From the NCBI RefSeq assembly GCF_004770895.1, contig NZ_RQHS01000018.1:186001-250000 (forward strand): a stretch of DNA of 64,000 bases, written 5' to 3'. Position 1 is the stretch's first letter. Each line of letters starts with the position of its first letter. Below the pieces are notes generated by a model. That model was not told where the DNA came from. It saw only the letters and a program-made list of their open reading frames with translations, and did not search any database. The DNA comes from Leptospira dzoumogneensis (GTDB lineage Bacteria; Spirochaetota; Leptospiria; Leptospirales; Leptospiraceae). Of this stretch, positions 1 through 9,160 are shown piece after piece. The position numbers and the translations under genes are program-made.

Positions 1-2
1 TT

Positions 3-1040
3 GGAATGTATATGGTGGAACATTTTCATTCTGAAAAAATTCAGCCGAATTTTTCGGAAAAAATAGAAGCCGCCAAACTCACTGCAAAAGTATTCGAAGA
101 AATTAAACATTATAAAGAATCCAAGGGTAAAAAGATAGATCTGAAATTTGATCCTTCCGGTTCGGGATTGATCGGCGAATTTTTTACGCCAGTTACAAGT
201 AATTTAGGTTCTCTTAGAGCAAAACAAACTTCTATCAATCCGAATTTTGGTGCATTGATTCTGGAATATTTAATCCAAGCCGGGGTCCAAAAAGGGGATA
301 CTGTTGCAGTTTCTCTTTCCGGTTCTTTTCCCGCATTGAATATTGCGGTGTATTCTGCCGCAAAAGTTCTGGAACTAAAACTTGTGATCATCTCCAGTTT
401 GACTTCTTCCCAATGGGGAGCGAACGATCCTGAATTTTTATGGCCGGATATGGAGATATGGCTCTACTCTCGGGGAATTTTTCCCTATAAGTCCTTGGCC
501 TATAGTTGGGGAGGAATAGAAGACCAGGCATTCGGGATCTCTGAAAAAGGGTCGAAGCTTCTACAAAATTCCGCTTCTAAAAACTCTCTCCCAATGTTAC
601 ATTCCAAAAATTACTCGGAAAGTCTGGAAGAAAGAATAGGTCTGTATTCCGCCACAATCCCTCTTTCCGGATACAAAGTTTATATCAATGTCGGTGGGGG
701 AACTGTTTCTGTAGGAACTAAGAAGAATGCAGGAGAATTTTCTCCCGGTCTAAATCTAAAACATCCAGTCATTCGTGATGGAAGAGATTCAGTCATGAGG
801 CGTTTTGCAAATGAAGGAATTCCAGTCATTCATTTGGTTCGAGTAGAAGAACTTGCCATCCAAAACGGATTTACCATCCAACCTAAAAAACTTCCGGAAA
901 TTGGAGAAGGCAAAATTTTCAGAAGATCCGAATATGATCTTCGTTTGGGGACGTCAGTTTTAGTTGGAATATTAGTTTTATTGTATGTATTTTTTAAAAG
1001 AGATTCTTTTATAGAAGAAGATAGAGACGAATCTCTTTAA
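3..1040 (+). CDS. pgsW: Poly-gamma-glutamate system protein, PgsW-like (5' end outside window)
   Basis: Resembles the PgsW family that accompanies PgsB/PgsC-type poly-gamma-glutamate synthases; a role in handling or anchoring the surface polymer is suggested for the family but its chemistry is not settled. Visible are a Gly-rich stretch (VGGGTVSVGT, about residue 229 counted from the ATG at 6) and one C-terminal membrane helix (about residues 313-332) followed by a short acidic tail. The frame is open to the left edge, and the first visible residues (GMYMVEH) read like the end of an N-terminal membrane helix, so the true start is probably upstream of the window; pgsB and pgsC would be expected there. 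It converges on a hydrolase gene, and the two stop codons overlap by four bases. Family assignment is from memory of the sequence pattern. Confidence 0.7.
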   Translation, partial: GMYMVEHFHSEKIQPNFSEKIEAAKLTAKVFEEIKHYKESKGKKIDLKFDPSGSGLIGEFFTPVTSNLGSLRAKQTSINPNFGALILEYLIQAGVQKGDTVAVSLSGSFPALNIAVYSAAKVLELKLVIISSLTSSQWGANDPEFLWPDMEIWLYSRGIFPYKSLAYSWGGIEDQAFGISEKGSKLLQNSASKNSLPMLHSKNYSESLEERIGLYSATIPLSGYKVYINVGGGTVSVGTKKNAGEFSPGLNLKHPVIRDGRDSVMRRFANEGIPVIHLVRVEELAIQNGFTIQPKKLPEIGEGKIFRRSEYDLRLGTSVLVGILVLLYVFFKRDSFIEEDRDESL

Positions 1041-2014
1041 GATCTCAGAAATTTGAATATTTCCTGGTCTCTTTCCTTATCTTCCAATAATACGGATTCA
1101 TAATGGTTTTTATCCGCTAATTCGTAAACTTTCAAAGTTTGGATCTTCTCTTTCATCTTGTCCATAGCGCTAGAAGGTAAAAGTTCATCCCCCGGTTTAA
1201 AGTTCGGTTTTAGAGCGCGGATCACAAGAACCGGGCAGCGTAATGCGGAATAAGGCATTACCTTATTTTCTTGGACAGTTTTGAAAAAATCCTTAGGATC
1301 TTTGAAAAGCCTCGCTATAATACCTGCAGGCCTCATTGCTCCACCCATATTTTTTAATTCTGAATCGATCACAAATGGGGGAATGGAACAAAGAACCGGT
1401 CCATAAAAAGTATCTCCAGGCATTAGAGACGGAGATAAAGTTCCGATCGGTTCCAATTCATATAATAAGAAATTTTGAATATTCGTATTCCAAACGGAAA
1501 GTAATGGAGACTTTTTAGCTTCTTGCAGGTATATTTCCTTGCTAGGGATCCTTCTACCCAGACGAGCCAAAGAACCTTGGATCATAAGCAGATTGGAAAT
1601 TTTACGTTTGATGGAAAGTTCCCCGCCTCCGTCTATCAGCACCGCTTTTTCTAAGAAACTGGGGAATTTTTCCGCAAATCTAAGAGTGATCCAGGCACCC
1701 AATGAGTGGGAAAGTATAGATATTTTAGAATATCCTAATATAGTGGAGAGTTCTTTCAGGTCTTGTGCATGGACTCTGGCTGAATATTCTTCTTTAGGTT
1801 TGTCCGAATTCCCTCTGCCTCGCAGATCGTATACGATTACTGTGATCCCTTTTTTAGAAAGACCTTGGGCGATCGGTTCGAAGTTTTTTAGATTTCCGGT
1901 TAAACCGTGAACACAGAAAAGAGGGACCTTGGATTTACCTGGAAAGATCCGATAGGCGATTCGGATTCCGGAAGGTAGAGTTGCTATTTTGGAATCCGAA
2001 CCGAATTGTAACAT
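1037..2014 (-). CDS. Alpha/beta hydrolase
   Basis: Alpha/beta-hydrolase-fold enzyme of 325 residues, substrate unknown. The oxyanion-loop motif (FCVHGLTGN, about residue 33), the DLRGRGNSD strand/turn and the nucleophile elbow SHSLGAW (about residue 104) are all present, and a candidate catalytic His lies near the C-terminus (DKNHYES). The acidic triad member is less clear; an Asp in PGDELLP is possible. No signal peptide, so it is probably cytoplasmic. It is the last gene of a minus-strand operon behind a 99-residue protein (10-base gap) and a DUF445 protein (1-base gap further up). Its stop codon overlaps that of the convergent PgsW-like gene. Could be an esterase, epoxide hydrolase or haloperoxidase relative. 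Confidence 0.8.
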   Translation of the reverse strand: MLQFGSDSKIATLPSGIRIAYRIFPGKSKVPLFCVHGLTGNLKNFEPIAQGLSKKGITVIVYDLRGRGNSDKPKEEYSARVHAQDLKELSTILGYSKISILSHSLGAWITLRFAEKFPSFLEKAVLIDGGGELSIKRKISNLLMIQGSLARLGRRIPSKEIYLQEAKKSPLLSVWNTNIQNFLLYELEPIGTLSPSLMPGDTFYGPVLCSIPPFVIDSELKNMGGAMRPAGIIARLFKDPKDFFKTVQENKVMPYSALRCPVLVIRALKPNFKPGDELLPSSAMDKMKEKIQTLKVYELADKNHYESVLLEDKERDQEIFKFLRS

Positions 2015-2024
2015 TCTGAAATGT

Positions 2025-2324
2025 TTAGGAAACTTCTGCTCCTAAGCGGATCAGAATATTCTCCAAATTTTTTTCCATTTCTGATCTGAATGCTAAATGT
2101 AGTAAAGCAATCTTTTCCCTTTTTTTGACTGCGGAGAATCCTTCTCCTTCTCTTTGTAGTTTGAACCAGATCCTGGATTCACCTAATCCGGAAAATTTGA
2201 TACAAAAATCGTCTTCTTTCAGATCGAATTTTGTGACCGCACCTAATTCTCCTCCGGAGATTGCTTTTGTTAATTTCCGGAGGAAAGATTCCGGATCAGA
2301 TTCAGTAACCTTGATCAGATCCAT
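2025..2324 (-). CDS. Hypothetical protein, 99 aa
   Basis: Small soluble protein I do not recognise. It is rich in charged residues, with alternating strands in the middle (FCIKFSGLGESRIWFKLQ) and a predicted amphipathic C-terminal helix (RSEMEKNLENILIRLGAE). No signal peptide, membrane helix or Cys pair. It starts one base after the stop of the upstream DUF445 gene, so translation is probably coupled, and it is followed after 10 bases by a hydrolase gene. Its reality is supported by this tight packing and by neighbour-like codon use. Confidence 0.7.
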   Translation of the reverse strand: MDLIKVTESDPESFLRKLTKAISGGELGAVTKFDLKEDDFCIKFSGLGESRIWFKLQREGEGFSAVKKREKIALLHLAFRSEMEKNLENILIRLGAEVS

Positions 2325-2325
2325 A

Positions 2326-3555
2326 TTACACCGCGATCATATAGATCCCTTGCACAAGACCTACGATTGCTCCAAGAACGGAACCGATCAGTATGAGAAC
2401 ATACTCATCCTCTTGGAAAGCGGATCTTAAAATAGGTTCGAATTCTTCCGGTGGGAGATCCTTCATACGTTTGAACATATTATTTTCTATGCTCATCGCT
2501 CTTCCCATATAAGTTTCGAGTTTAGTGGAACTTCCTGCCAAAGAATCGCTTACTTTGCGGATGACTTCTTTTTTGGTATTTTCGAAATCGGAATCTTCTC
2601 CCTTATTCTCCTCATCTAGCTGCCCGGCTAAGTTCAAACGAGAAGCGGCGGATTCAGTCTCTACTTGGATGGTTTCTACAAGAGTTCTTGCGGCTCTTTT
2701 GTATAAGATCTCTTCTAATACGTTTCTTGCGGTAAGGACTTGTGTCGCGAATACGTTAGAATATTTTTTAGAAACTTCTTCCTGTCTTGCGATGAATAGT
2801 CCTCTGTATTTGATCGGTCCCACTCTTTTTTCATAAAGAGGGCGGAAGATCATAGTGAGTGCCACCCAATTCGTAATATATCCTACGATGATCCCTTGGA
2901 TAGGAAGAGTCCACCAAATAGGAAGATAATTCCAAAGGATTGCCTGTAAGATCCCGAGCACTCCACCTAAAGCCCAGCCGCAATGTTCTATAAATTTGAA
3001 TTCTTTAGAACCGACTTCTTCGAATATGTTTACGATCCTTTCTACATTCGGACCTGTGAGTTTACGTAATACCAGTGACCTGAAATTGAAAACGGAGGAT
3101 ACATTCTCCTTCACCTGGGTCATGATATTTTTTACCGTATGAGCGCATTTTTCTTGTACCGCTCTTACGATCTCTTCTCCATGTCCGTTCTCTAAATGTT
3201 TTCTTAAGATCGGATTGATATGATGAACGATCTCATGAGTGGCAGAAGGGATCAGATCATTTAGAACAGGTTGGAACTCGGTCTCCAATTGATCCGGATC
3301 CACTTTGGAGAAAAAGTCCTCTACCTTGATGAGCCTCTCTGTCATGATATTCACGGATTTAAGGGCCAATTTCTGGGCCTTCTTCGGAACGATCCCCTGC
3401 CATCCTAGATAAGGAGGAATTCCCACAAATTCGAGGGGATAAAATGTCATTTTTAAGGCTACCACGTTGGTAAACCAACCCACGAATCCGTAGGTGAAGG
3501 GCATCATAATGATCCCGATCAATTCTTTGTTTTGACTGAAGAAGGACAGATCCAT
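2326..3555 (-). CDS. DUF445 family membrane protein
   Basis: Matches the DUF445 (YheB/YjiN-like) pattern. The N-terminal segment has the family hallmark of a short membrane helix and GWFTNVVALKMTFYPLEF; the central part repeats the theme (VGYITNWVALTMIFRPLYEKR); and a C-terminal helix (ILIGSVLGAIVGLVQGIYMI) closes the protein. Function in bacteria is unknown, an envelope-related role being inferred only from membrane location. I chose the ATG at 3555 (MDLSFF...) rather than the ATG 69 bases upstream, because AGGA lies at proper distance before it and the upstream codons are not family-like. First gene of a three-gene minus-strand operon, divergent from a sensor kinase with about 175 bases between the starts. 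Confidence 0.82.
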   Translation of the reverse strand: MDLSFFSQNKELIGIIMMPFTYGFVGWFTNVVALKMTFYPLEFVGIPPYLGWQGIVPKKAQKLALKSVNIMTERLIKVEDFFSKVDPDQLETEFQPVLNDLIPSATHEIVHHINPILRKHLENGHGEEIVRAVQEKCAHTVKNIMTQVKENVSSVFNFRSLVLRKLTGPNVERIVNIFEEVGSKEFKFIEHCGWALGGVLGILQAILWNYLPIWWTLPIQGIIVGYITNWVALTMIFRPLYEKRVGPIKYRGLFIARQEEVSKKYSNVFATQVLTARNVLEEILYKRAARTLVETIQVETESAASRLNLAGQLDEENKGEDSDFENTKKEVIRKVSDSLAGSSTKLETYMGRAMSIENNMFKRMKDLPPEEFEPILRSAFQEDEYVLILIGSVLGAIVGLVQGIYMIAV

Positions 3556-3730
3556 ATTTTCAATTCCTGTAGCGTGCGCTATACTATTCGGTTCTATTGC
3601 AAAGTCCTTTTCGACCCAGCGCACTGCAAGTTATTTTTCCGTTCGTTTTTCGGATCTGAACTCTGGGTTTTGAAAAAAGATTTTTCAGAGTCGAATAAAA
3701 CCCGGGAATAGACCTCTCCAGTTTTTAAAT

Positions 3731-5395
3731 ATGAAGTCCTCATTCTTTCCATATTGGTGTATTCTAATGGATCCTTCCGGATTGATCCTTGAGACCAATC
3801 TGCCTTTGGAATCCTGGAGACAAAACCCTCTCTCTTATTTTTTACATGGAACGGAGAAGATCCAAGGGGAGAAGGGAAGCGCTGTCCTTTCTTGGCAGCC
3901 TGAAAAAAGCCCTATTTCATTCCCTGGGAATATCGGGATCGTCGCGACTTGGACGCTTACTCATGGGATATTTTGGATCAGGATGGAACCGATGGAAGAA
4001 GGTTCCGATTTTCTGATCGAAAATTCCTTTTGGAAGGAGTTCTTATCCAGCGACAGACCGTTCCGACAAATTTTCGAGACCAACCAAGCGATCAAATGGA
4101 TCTTAGATCCGGACTCGGGAGATATTTTATACGCGAATCAGGCAGCGAGCCAATTTTACGGATACAGCCAAGAAGAACTCTTACGGATGAAGATCACGGA
4201 TATTAATATCTTCACAAAAGAACAAATTTTCGAAGAGATGAAACAGGCCGCGTTCGAGGCCAGGCAATATTTCCGCTTCCAACATAAATTAAAAAGCGGA
4301 GAGATCCGTGAGATGGAAGTCTATAGCGGGCCTCTGCAGTTCGGAGGCAAAAGGGTTTTATTCTCCATTCTATACGATGTCACTGAAAGAGTGAGAGCCA
4401 TTTCTTCTTTGGAAGAAAGTGAAAGAAGGTATCGTTCCTTAGTGGAAAGCGCCTCCGATTCCATCATCATTACGGATTTTGAAACTAAAATTTTGGAAGT
4501 GAACAGAAGATTATCCGAACTTTTGGAATATACCAAAGAAGAACTCAAAACATTCACATTAAAGGATATTCTGGATGAGGATAGTTTTGCAGACGCGGTA
4601 AATCGGATCCCAATATTAGAGATCGGTAAACCCGTAATTTTAAATAGAAGGTTCAAAAGTAAGTCGGGGAGAATTATAGAAGCGGATGTGAATGCGGTTC
4701 GGATAGACGAGTCTCGTTATATGGGGATCGTAAGGGACGTGACCGAAAGAAATTCTATGACAAGGACATTGGAGAGATCTTTAAAAGAAAAGGAGGCTAT
4801 GCTCCAAGAAATCCATCATCGGGTCAAAAATAATCTACAAGTCGTATCCAGCCTTCTGGGCTTACAATATGAGAATACGGAAGATCCGAACTTAAAAAGG
4901 ATCTTGCAGGAATGTGAGAACCGGGTCAAGTCCATGGGATTCGTTCATGCCGAATTGTATAGATCCGAAAATTTCGCGGCAGTCGACCTGGAAAATTATT
5001 TTACCACAGTTTCTTCCAACCTGATCCGTGCTTATGGAGGACTTCCCCGCATCCAACTCCAATTGGATCTAAGCTCCTTAGAGGTGAGCATTGAAAGAGC
5101 GATCCCTCTAGGACTGATCTTAAATGAACTTCTTACCAACTCGTTAAAATACGCTTTTCCGGAGGATCGTTCCGGAAAAATACAAGTCAGGATCTATAGA
5201 GAAGAACCGAATATCATCTTCTCATACTCAGACGACGGGATAGGATTTCGAAAAGAAAATCAAAACGGCTCCGGGACCATAGGCATCCAGCTCATCGAGA
5301 TCTTGTCCAGGCAGCTTAAGGCGAACTCAGAATTTACTTCGGAAAATGGAGTTGTTTTTCGTCTTAGAATTCCGGACCGGAATCCAGGAAAGTAG
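3731..5395 (+). CDS. PAS sensor histidine kinase, HisKA_2 type
   Basis: Cytoplasmic sensor kinase of 554 residues. An unassigned N-terminal part (1-105) precedes two PAS domains (about 110-225 and 235-350; PAS end marker DVTER twice), then the HisKA_2 dimerisation/phosphoacceptor motif EIHHRVKNNLQ with the first His at about 362, and an HATPase domain with N box (LNELLTNSLKYAFP) and G box (DDGIGF). There is no membrane helix, so the ligand is probably internal or presented by a partner. No response regulator is adjacent; the next gene encodes a cNMP-binding protein. The HisKA_2 core is strongly similar to two other kinases in this window (6881 and 23762), suggesting family expansion. Start ATG is preceded by an A/T-rich leader without a strong Shine-Dalgarno. 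Confidence 0.9.
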   Translation: MKSSFFPYWCILMDPSGLILETNLPLESWRQNPLSYFLHGTEKIQGEKGSAVLSWQPEKSPISFPGNIGIVATWTLTHGIFWIRMEPMEEGSDFLIENSFWKEFLSSDRPFRQIFETNQAIKWILDPDSGDILYANQAASQFYGYSQEELLRMKITDINIFTKEQIFEEMKQAAFEARQYFRFQHKLKSGEIREMEVYSGPLQFGGKRVLFSILYDVTERVRAISSLEESERRYRSLVESASDSIIITDFETKILEVNRRLSELLEYTKEELKTFTLKDILDEDSFADAVNRIPILEIGKPVILNRRFKSKSGRIIEADVNAVRIDESRYMGIVRDVTERNSMTRTLERSLKEKEAMLQEIHHRVKNNLQVVSSLLGLQYENTEDPNLKRILQECENRVKSMGFVHAELYRSENFAAVDLENYFTTVSSNLIRAYGGLPRIQLQLDLSSLEVSIERAIPLGLILNELLTNSLKYAFPEDRSGKIQVRIYREEPNIIFSYSDDGIGFRKENQNGSGTIGIQLIEILSRQLKANSEFTSENGVVFRLRIPDRNPGK

Positions 5396-5444
5396 CTTGA
5401 TGGTTTTTTTCTAGGCTTAATACTCGGTCTTTGGTAAGGAACAC

Positions 5445-5918
5445 ATGCAACACACTACAGAAGAAATCCTACACCAGATCTATTTATTTTCCAGCTTCTC
5501 TATGGATGAATTGGCTAGAATAGCTGAGAAGACTAAATACAAGGTGCTCGAACAAGGGGACGCAGTTTACCAAGAAGGAAACGATGCAAAAGCGTTCTAC
5601 GTGGTAATGTACGGAACTCTAAAAATTTTGACCTCTACCGAAAAGGGTGACGATGTAAACGTAACTACGATTGCTACCGGCGATCATTTCGGAGAATTCC
5701 CATTTTTGGATCAGGGAAAAAGAGCAGGAACGGTAGAAGCAATGGAACGTTGCGAACTTTTGGAAATTCCTTTCGATCATCTACAGCATATCTTGGATGG
5801 AGATAAGGAACTCGCTCTTAAGTTTTATAAAGGGATCACCAATTATCTGGTGAAAAGAATGAGACTTTTGACTCATGACTTAGCTTACGCTAGAGAATTA
5901 AAAAAACGTTATTCGTGA
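5445..5918 (+). CDS. Cyclic nucleotide-binding domain protein
   Basis: Stand-alone Crp-type cNMP-binding domain (157 residues) with no DNA-binding domain. The beta-roll is recognisable (GDAVYQEGNDAKAFYVVMYG), and the phosphate-binding cassette FGEFPFLDQGKRAG keeps the Glu and Arg that contact ribose and phosphate in cAMP-binding members. A C-terminal helix follows. It may therefore bind cAMP or cGMP and act by protein contact. It sits 49 bases after a sensor kinase gene and 7 bases before a hydrolase lipoprotein gene, so co-transcription with the latter is likely. A membrane class III adenylate cyclase lies 12 kb away in this window, a plausible but unproven source of ligand. Confidence 0.85.
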   Translation: MQHTTEEILHQIYLFSSFSMDELARIAEKTKYKVLEQGDAVYQEGNDAKAFYVVMYGTLKILTSTEKGDDVNVTTIATGDHFGEFPFLDQGKRAGTVEAMERCELLEIPFDHLQHILDGDKELALKFYKGITNYLVKRMRLLTHDLAYARELKKRYS

Positions 5919-5925
5919 TCGGACT

Positions 5926-6837
5926 ATGAACCGCAAATTTTTCCCAATCTACCTTCTACTTATTTTTTTCGCGCTGGTCTCTTGTTCTGAGACCCTGGTC
6001 AAAACAGGCATCGGTTATGAAAGATGGAAGGCCGGCCTGGAAAAAAAACAAACCAAGTTAGAACCTTGGAACTGGGTATACTTAGAGGGTGGCCAAGGCA
6101 GCGAAAAGATCCTAATGGTCCATGGATTCGGCGGTGACAAAGACAATTGGACTAGATTCTCCAAATGGCTTACGCCTGCATATACCGTAGTAGCGGTGGA
6201 TCTTCCCGGTTTTGGGGAGAATGATAGAATCGCAGATCAGGATTATAATATTGCCCAGCAAGTAAAACGGCTGGATGAGTTCGTTACTAAGCTTGGCTGG
6301 GAAAAATTCCATATCGTAGGAAACTCCATGGGAGGAGCGATCTCCGGAGTGTATGCGGCAACTTATCCGCAAAAGATATTGTCCCTAGGACTATTCGCTC
6401 CTTCCGGTGTGAATAGTCCCGAAAAAAGCGAGTTATCCAAAAATTTGGAAAAGGGAAAGAACAACTTAGTTGCGACTAATGCAGAAGAATTCCAGGAATT
6501 GATGAAATTCATTTTCGTAACTCCTCCTCCGATCCCTTCTTTTTTAGCTTCTTATTTCGCGGAAAAAGCGATTAAAAATTCCGAATTTAATAAATATATA
6601 TTCAAACAGATCCGATCTACTGGATTTCCTTTGCAGGAAAATATGAATAAGATCCAAGCGAGAACCCTGATCCTTTGGGGAGATACTGATAGAGTATTGA
6701 GTGTCTCCGGAGCTGCGGTATTAGAGAAAGGGATCAAAGGATCTAAAAAGGTGATCTTGAAAGATATGGGCCATGTTCCCATGCTGGAAAGACCGGAAGA
6801 AGTAGCGAATACTTATAAAGAATTTTTAGTGAAGTAA
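5926..6837 (+). CDS. Alpha/beta hydrolase lipoprotein
   Basis: Secreted, lipid-anchored alpha/beta hydrolase (303 residues). The signal peptide ends in a lipobox (ALVSC, Cys at about residue 20). The fold motifs follow: MVHGFGGDKDNW oxyanion loop, VDLPGFGEND, nucleophile elbow GNSMGG, acidic residue in WGDTDRV and His in DMGHVPMLERP, so the triad looks complete. Domain order and spacing match the 2-hydroxymuconic-semialdehyde-hydrolase/lipase-like group; substrate unknown. It is probably periplasmic or at the outer membrane. It follows the cNMP-binding protein by 7 bases. Its stop codon forms the base of a strong hairpin that separates it from the next kinase gene. Confidence 0.88.
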   Translation: MNRKFFPIYLLLIFFALVSCSETLVKTGIGYERWKAGLEKKQTKLEPWNWVYLEGGQGSEKILMVHGFGGDKDNWTRFSKWLTPAYTVVAVDLPGFGENDRIADQDYNIAQQVKRLDEFVTKLGWEKFHIVGNSMGGAISGVYAATYPQKILSLGLFAPSGVNSPEKSELSKNLEKGKNNLVATNAEEFQELMKFIFVTPPPIPSFLASYFAEKAIKNSEFNKYIFKQIRSTGFPLQENMNKIQARTLILWGDTDRVLSVSGAAVLEKGIKGSKKVILKDMGHVPMLERPEEVANTYKEFLVK

Positions 6838-6867
6838 GCTCCAAGAAAACTTAGTTTTCTTGGAGTT
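6837..6867 (+). promoter_or_regulatory. Strong hairpin between hydrolase stop and kinase start
   Basis: A perfect 12-base inverted repeat (CTCCAAGAAAAC, loop TTA, GTTTTCTTGGAG; 6839-6865), extendable to 14 pairs with one G-T, begins at the last base of the upstream stop codon and ends a few bases before the GGAG that serves the ATG at 6881. There is no U-run after the stem, so a classical terminator is not clear. It could act as an attenuator, an mRNA-end stabiliser or a translational control element. Confidence 0.6.
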
Positions 6868-6880
6868 GTTCGGAGTTGCG

Positions 6881-9112
6881 ATGGCTCTTGCCAAACTTCT
6901 AAAATGGTTTCAAAATCGGAATCTTCGAAAAAAAATAGAAAAAGAGATCCGCGCCCTCGCACCCGAAGTATTTAACGACTATCTATACCGGATAGACGTA
7001 TTAGATAATGGAAATCTAATATTAAGCTGGGCAAACGAAGGATTCCTGAAATTTTGCGGGATCACGATAGACGATTTGAGTAATCCTTGGCCTGCTGCAG
7101 ATCCGAAATATTTTCATCCTGATGACCTCGATCTGGTCAAACAAAGAGTAAGATCCTTATTATCCGGAGCATCCAGAGCGGACGAATATAGGACTTATGG
7201 TCCCGATGGACAGATCCGTTGGTTAAGAGACCATGCCCATCCGATTTGGGATCCCGTCAAAAAGCGAGTAGTCCAAATCTACGGTTCCATCCAGGATCTT
7301 ACTCCATTAAGAAAAAGTGAAATAATTCTACAGGACCAGCTTTCCTATACGAATATTCTTTTGGATAGTACTGAAGAATGGGTGATCCGGGTAAACCAAG
7401 CAGGAAAAATACAATATGTAAATTCTTCCGGAAGATCGGAGGTCAGAAGACAATTCGGGATAGAGTTACTTCCCGATTCTAAGATCTTATCTTTGATCTC
7501 GGAGACTCATAAGGAAATTTTCCAGGCACAGCTAAACAAGGCATTTTCAGGCGCAAAGGTCAAATGGCATTTTTCTAAACTATTCCCCGTCCAACCCAAC
7601 TCGGAACTTGAAGTTTCATTCGCTCCCTTATCCAAGGAAGGGGCAATTAAAGAAGTCGTAATATTTCTAAAAGACGTAACCCTTAGGACGGTTTGGGAAA
7701 CTGCACTTCTCGCCAGCGAAGAGAAATACAGAAAATTAGTGGAGGTCTCGCCGGATGCGATAGGCTTACACGCAGACGGGAAAGTAATCTATATCAACCA
7801 GACCGGTCTCAAGATGCTCGGTTACGAAACTGTGGAAGAAGTAGAAGGAAAACCGATCATAGATTTTATCCACCCTGAATCCAGACAGGTCGTTGGAGAA
7901 AGAGTTCTTAAAGCGATGCTGCAATCGGAACCATTGGAACCGATTGAGGAAAAATTTATCCGTAAAGACGGAACGGAGATCTCCGTCGAAGTTTCCGGAG
8001 TGGCGTTCGAGCAAAGAGGACAGAAACTCATGCAGGTGATCGTAAGAGATATCACCGAAAGAAAAAAAGCGGAACTTGAGTTAGGCGAACTCAGAAAAAA
8101 GATCTTACAAACGAACGATAGACTGCAGGCAATTATAGAAGGTGTGAAGGATTCCATCTGTGCGGTGGACATGGATCTAAGAATTATTTCCTGCAATACT
8201 GCATTTGAACTTATGGTCTGGAAACTATATGGAAAAAGGATCACTGTAGGCCAAACGATCTGGGATATCTCGATCGATAATCCGGAAGAAAGAGAAAGAA
8301 TTATCCGAAATTGGAGCCGCGCTTTAACGGGTGAAGTTTTTAGAATGGAAAGAAAAATTTCAGGCTTAGTTAAAGATTCTATCGTGTTAGAGATCAATTA
8401 CAGTTCTATCCGCGATGAAAGCCATAATATGATAGGTGCTACCCAGATCATCCGGGATGTTACCGATAGATACCAATACGAAGAAACCTTAAGAAAATCC
8501 TTGGACGAAAAAGAAGTGATGTTGAAGGAGATCCATCATAGGGTAAAAAACAATCTGCAAGTGGTTTCCAGCCTTTTGAGTTTGCAGACCGATTTTACGG
8601 ATGATCCGAAACTAGTTTCTATTCTAAAAGAATGTGAGAGAAGGATCCAATCCATGGCTCTAGTTCACAAGGAACTTTATCAAAACGATACGATCGCAGA
8701 TGCGGATTTCACGGAATATCTAAACAATTTACTGGTAGCACTTGTCCAGTCGTTCGGTGCGAACAAAAGAGTGAATTATTCTATAGAATCCCAGGACATA
8801 CGTTTAAATTTGGATTTTGCGATCCCTCTTGCATTGGTATTCAATGAACTAGTTTCAAATTCCTTAAAATACGCATTTCCAGGGAACCAAAATGGAGAGA
8901 TATTCATCTCCATTGCCAAAAAGGAAAATGGGCTTTCTATTTCTATCGGAGATAATGGAGTAGGACTTCCTAAAACAGTGGATGTTAGAAATTCGGAAGG
9001 ATTGGGATTACAATTGGTAGGGATGTTATTGGATAAGCTGAAAGCAAAATGGGGACTGGAAACTGTAGATATAGGCACCAGGTACAAAATAGAACTTCCT
9101 ATCCCTAAATAG
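6881..9112 (+). CDS. Multi-PAS sensor histidine kinase, HisKA_2 type
   Basis: Sensor kinase of 743 residues with about four PAS-like domains (roughly 30-145, 160-270, 280-400, 415-530), then EIHHRVKNNLQ with the phosphoacceptor His near residue 552, and an HATPase domain (N box FNELVSNSLKYAFP, G1 box GDNGVGLP). No membrane segment. A TTG-initiated form seven codons longer is possible, but the ATG at 6881 has GGAG five bases upstream and the TTG lies inside a hairpin arm, so I prefer the ATG. No cognate regulator is adjacent, which marks it as an orphan kinase. Its kinase core closely matches those at 3731 and 23762. Confidence 0.9.
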   Translation: MALAKLLKWFQNRNLRKKIEKEIRALAPEVFNDYLYRIDVLDNGNLILSWANEGFLKFCGITIDDLSNPWPAADPKYFHPDDLDLVKQRVRSLLSGASRADEYRTYGPDGQIRWLRDHAHPIWDPVKKRVVQIYGSIQDLTPLRKSEIILQDQLSYTNILLDSTEEWVIRVNQAGKIQYVNSSGRSEVRRQFGIELLPDSKILSLISETHKEIFQAQLNKAFSGAKVKWHFSKLFPVQPNSELEVSFAPLSKEGAIKEVVIFLKDVTLRTVWETALLASEEKYRKLVEVSPDAIGLHADGKVIYINQTGLKMLGYETVEEVEGKPIIDFIHPESRQVVGERVLKAMLQSEPLEPIEEKFIRKDGTEISVEVSGVAFEQRGQKLMQVIVRDITERKKAELELGELRKKILQTNDRLQAIIEGVKDSICAVDMDLRIISCNTAFELMVWKLYGKRITVGQTIWDISIDNPEERERIIRNWSRALTGEVFRMERKISGLVKDSIVLEINYSSIRDESHNMIGATQIIRDVTDRYQYEETLRKSLDEKEVMLKEIHHRVKNNLQVVSSLLSLQTDFTDDPKLVSILKECERRIQSMALVHKELYQNDTIADADFTEYLNNLLVALVQSFGANKRVNYSIESQDIRLNLDFAIPLALVFNELVSNSLKYAFPGNQNGEIFISIAKKENGLSISIGDNGVGLPKTVDVRNSEGLGLQLVGMLLDKLKAKWGLETVDIGTRYKIELPIPK

Positions 9113-9160
9113 TCTCTTAAAAGAATTGCTTCTCATCCGGTTTTAAAAAGGCTGGAAGCG

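Noticed and set aside
7822..8397. Open frame of 191 codons on the minus strand inside the kinase gene
   Set aside because: Shadow frame with Ser/Leu/Ile bias and no motif.
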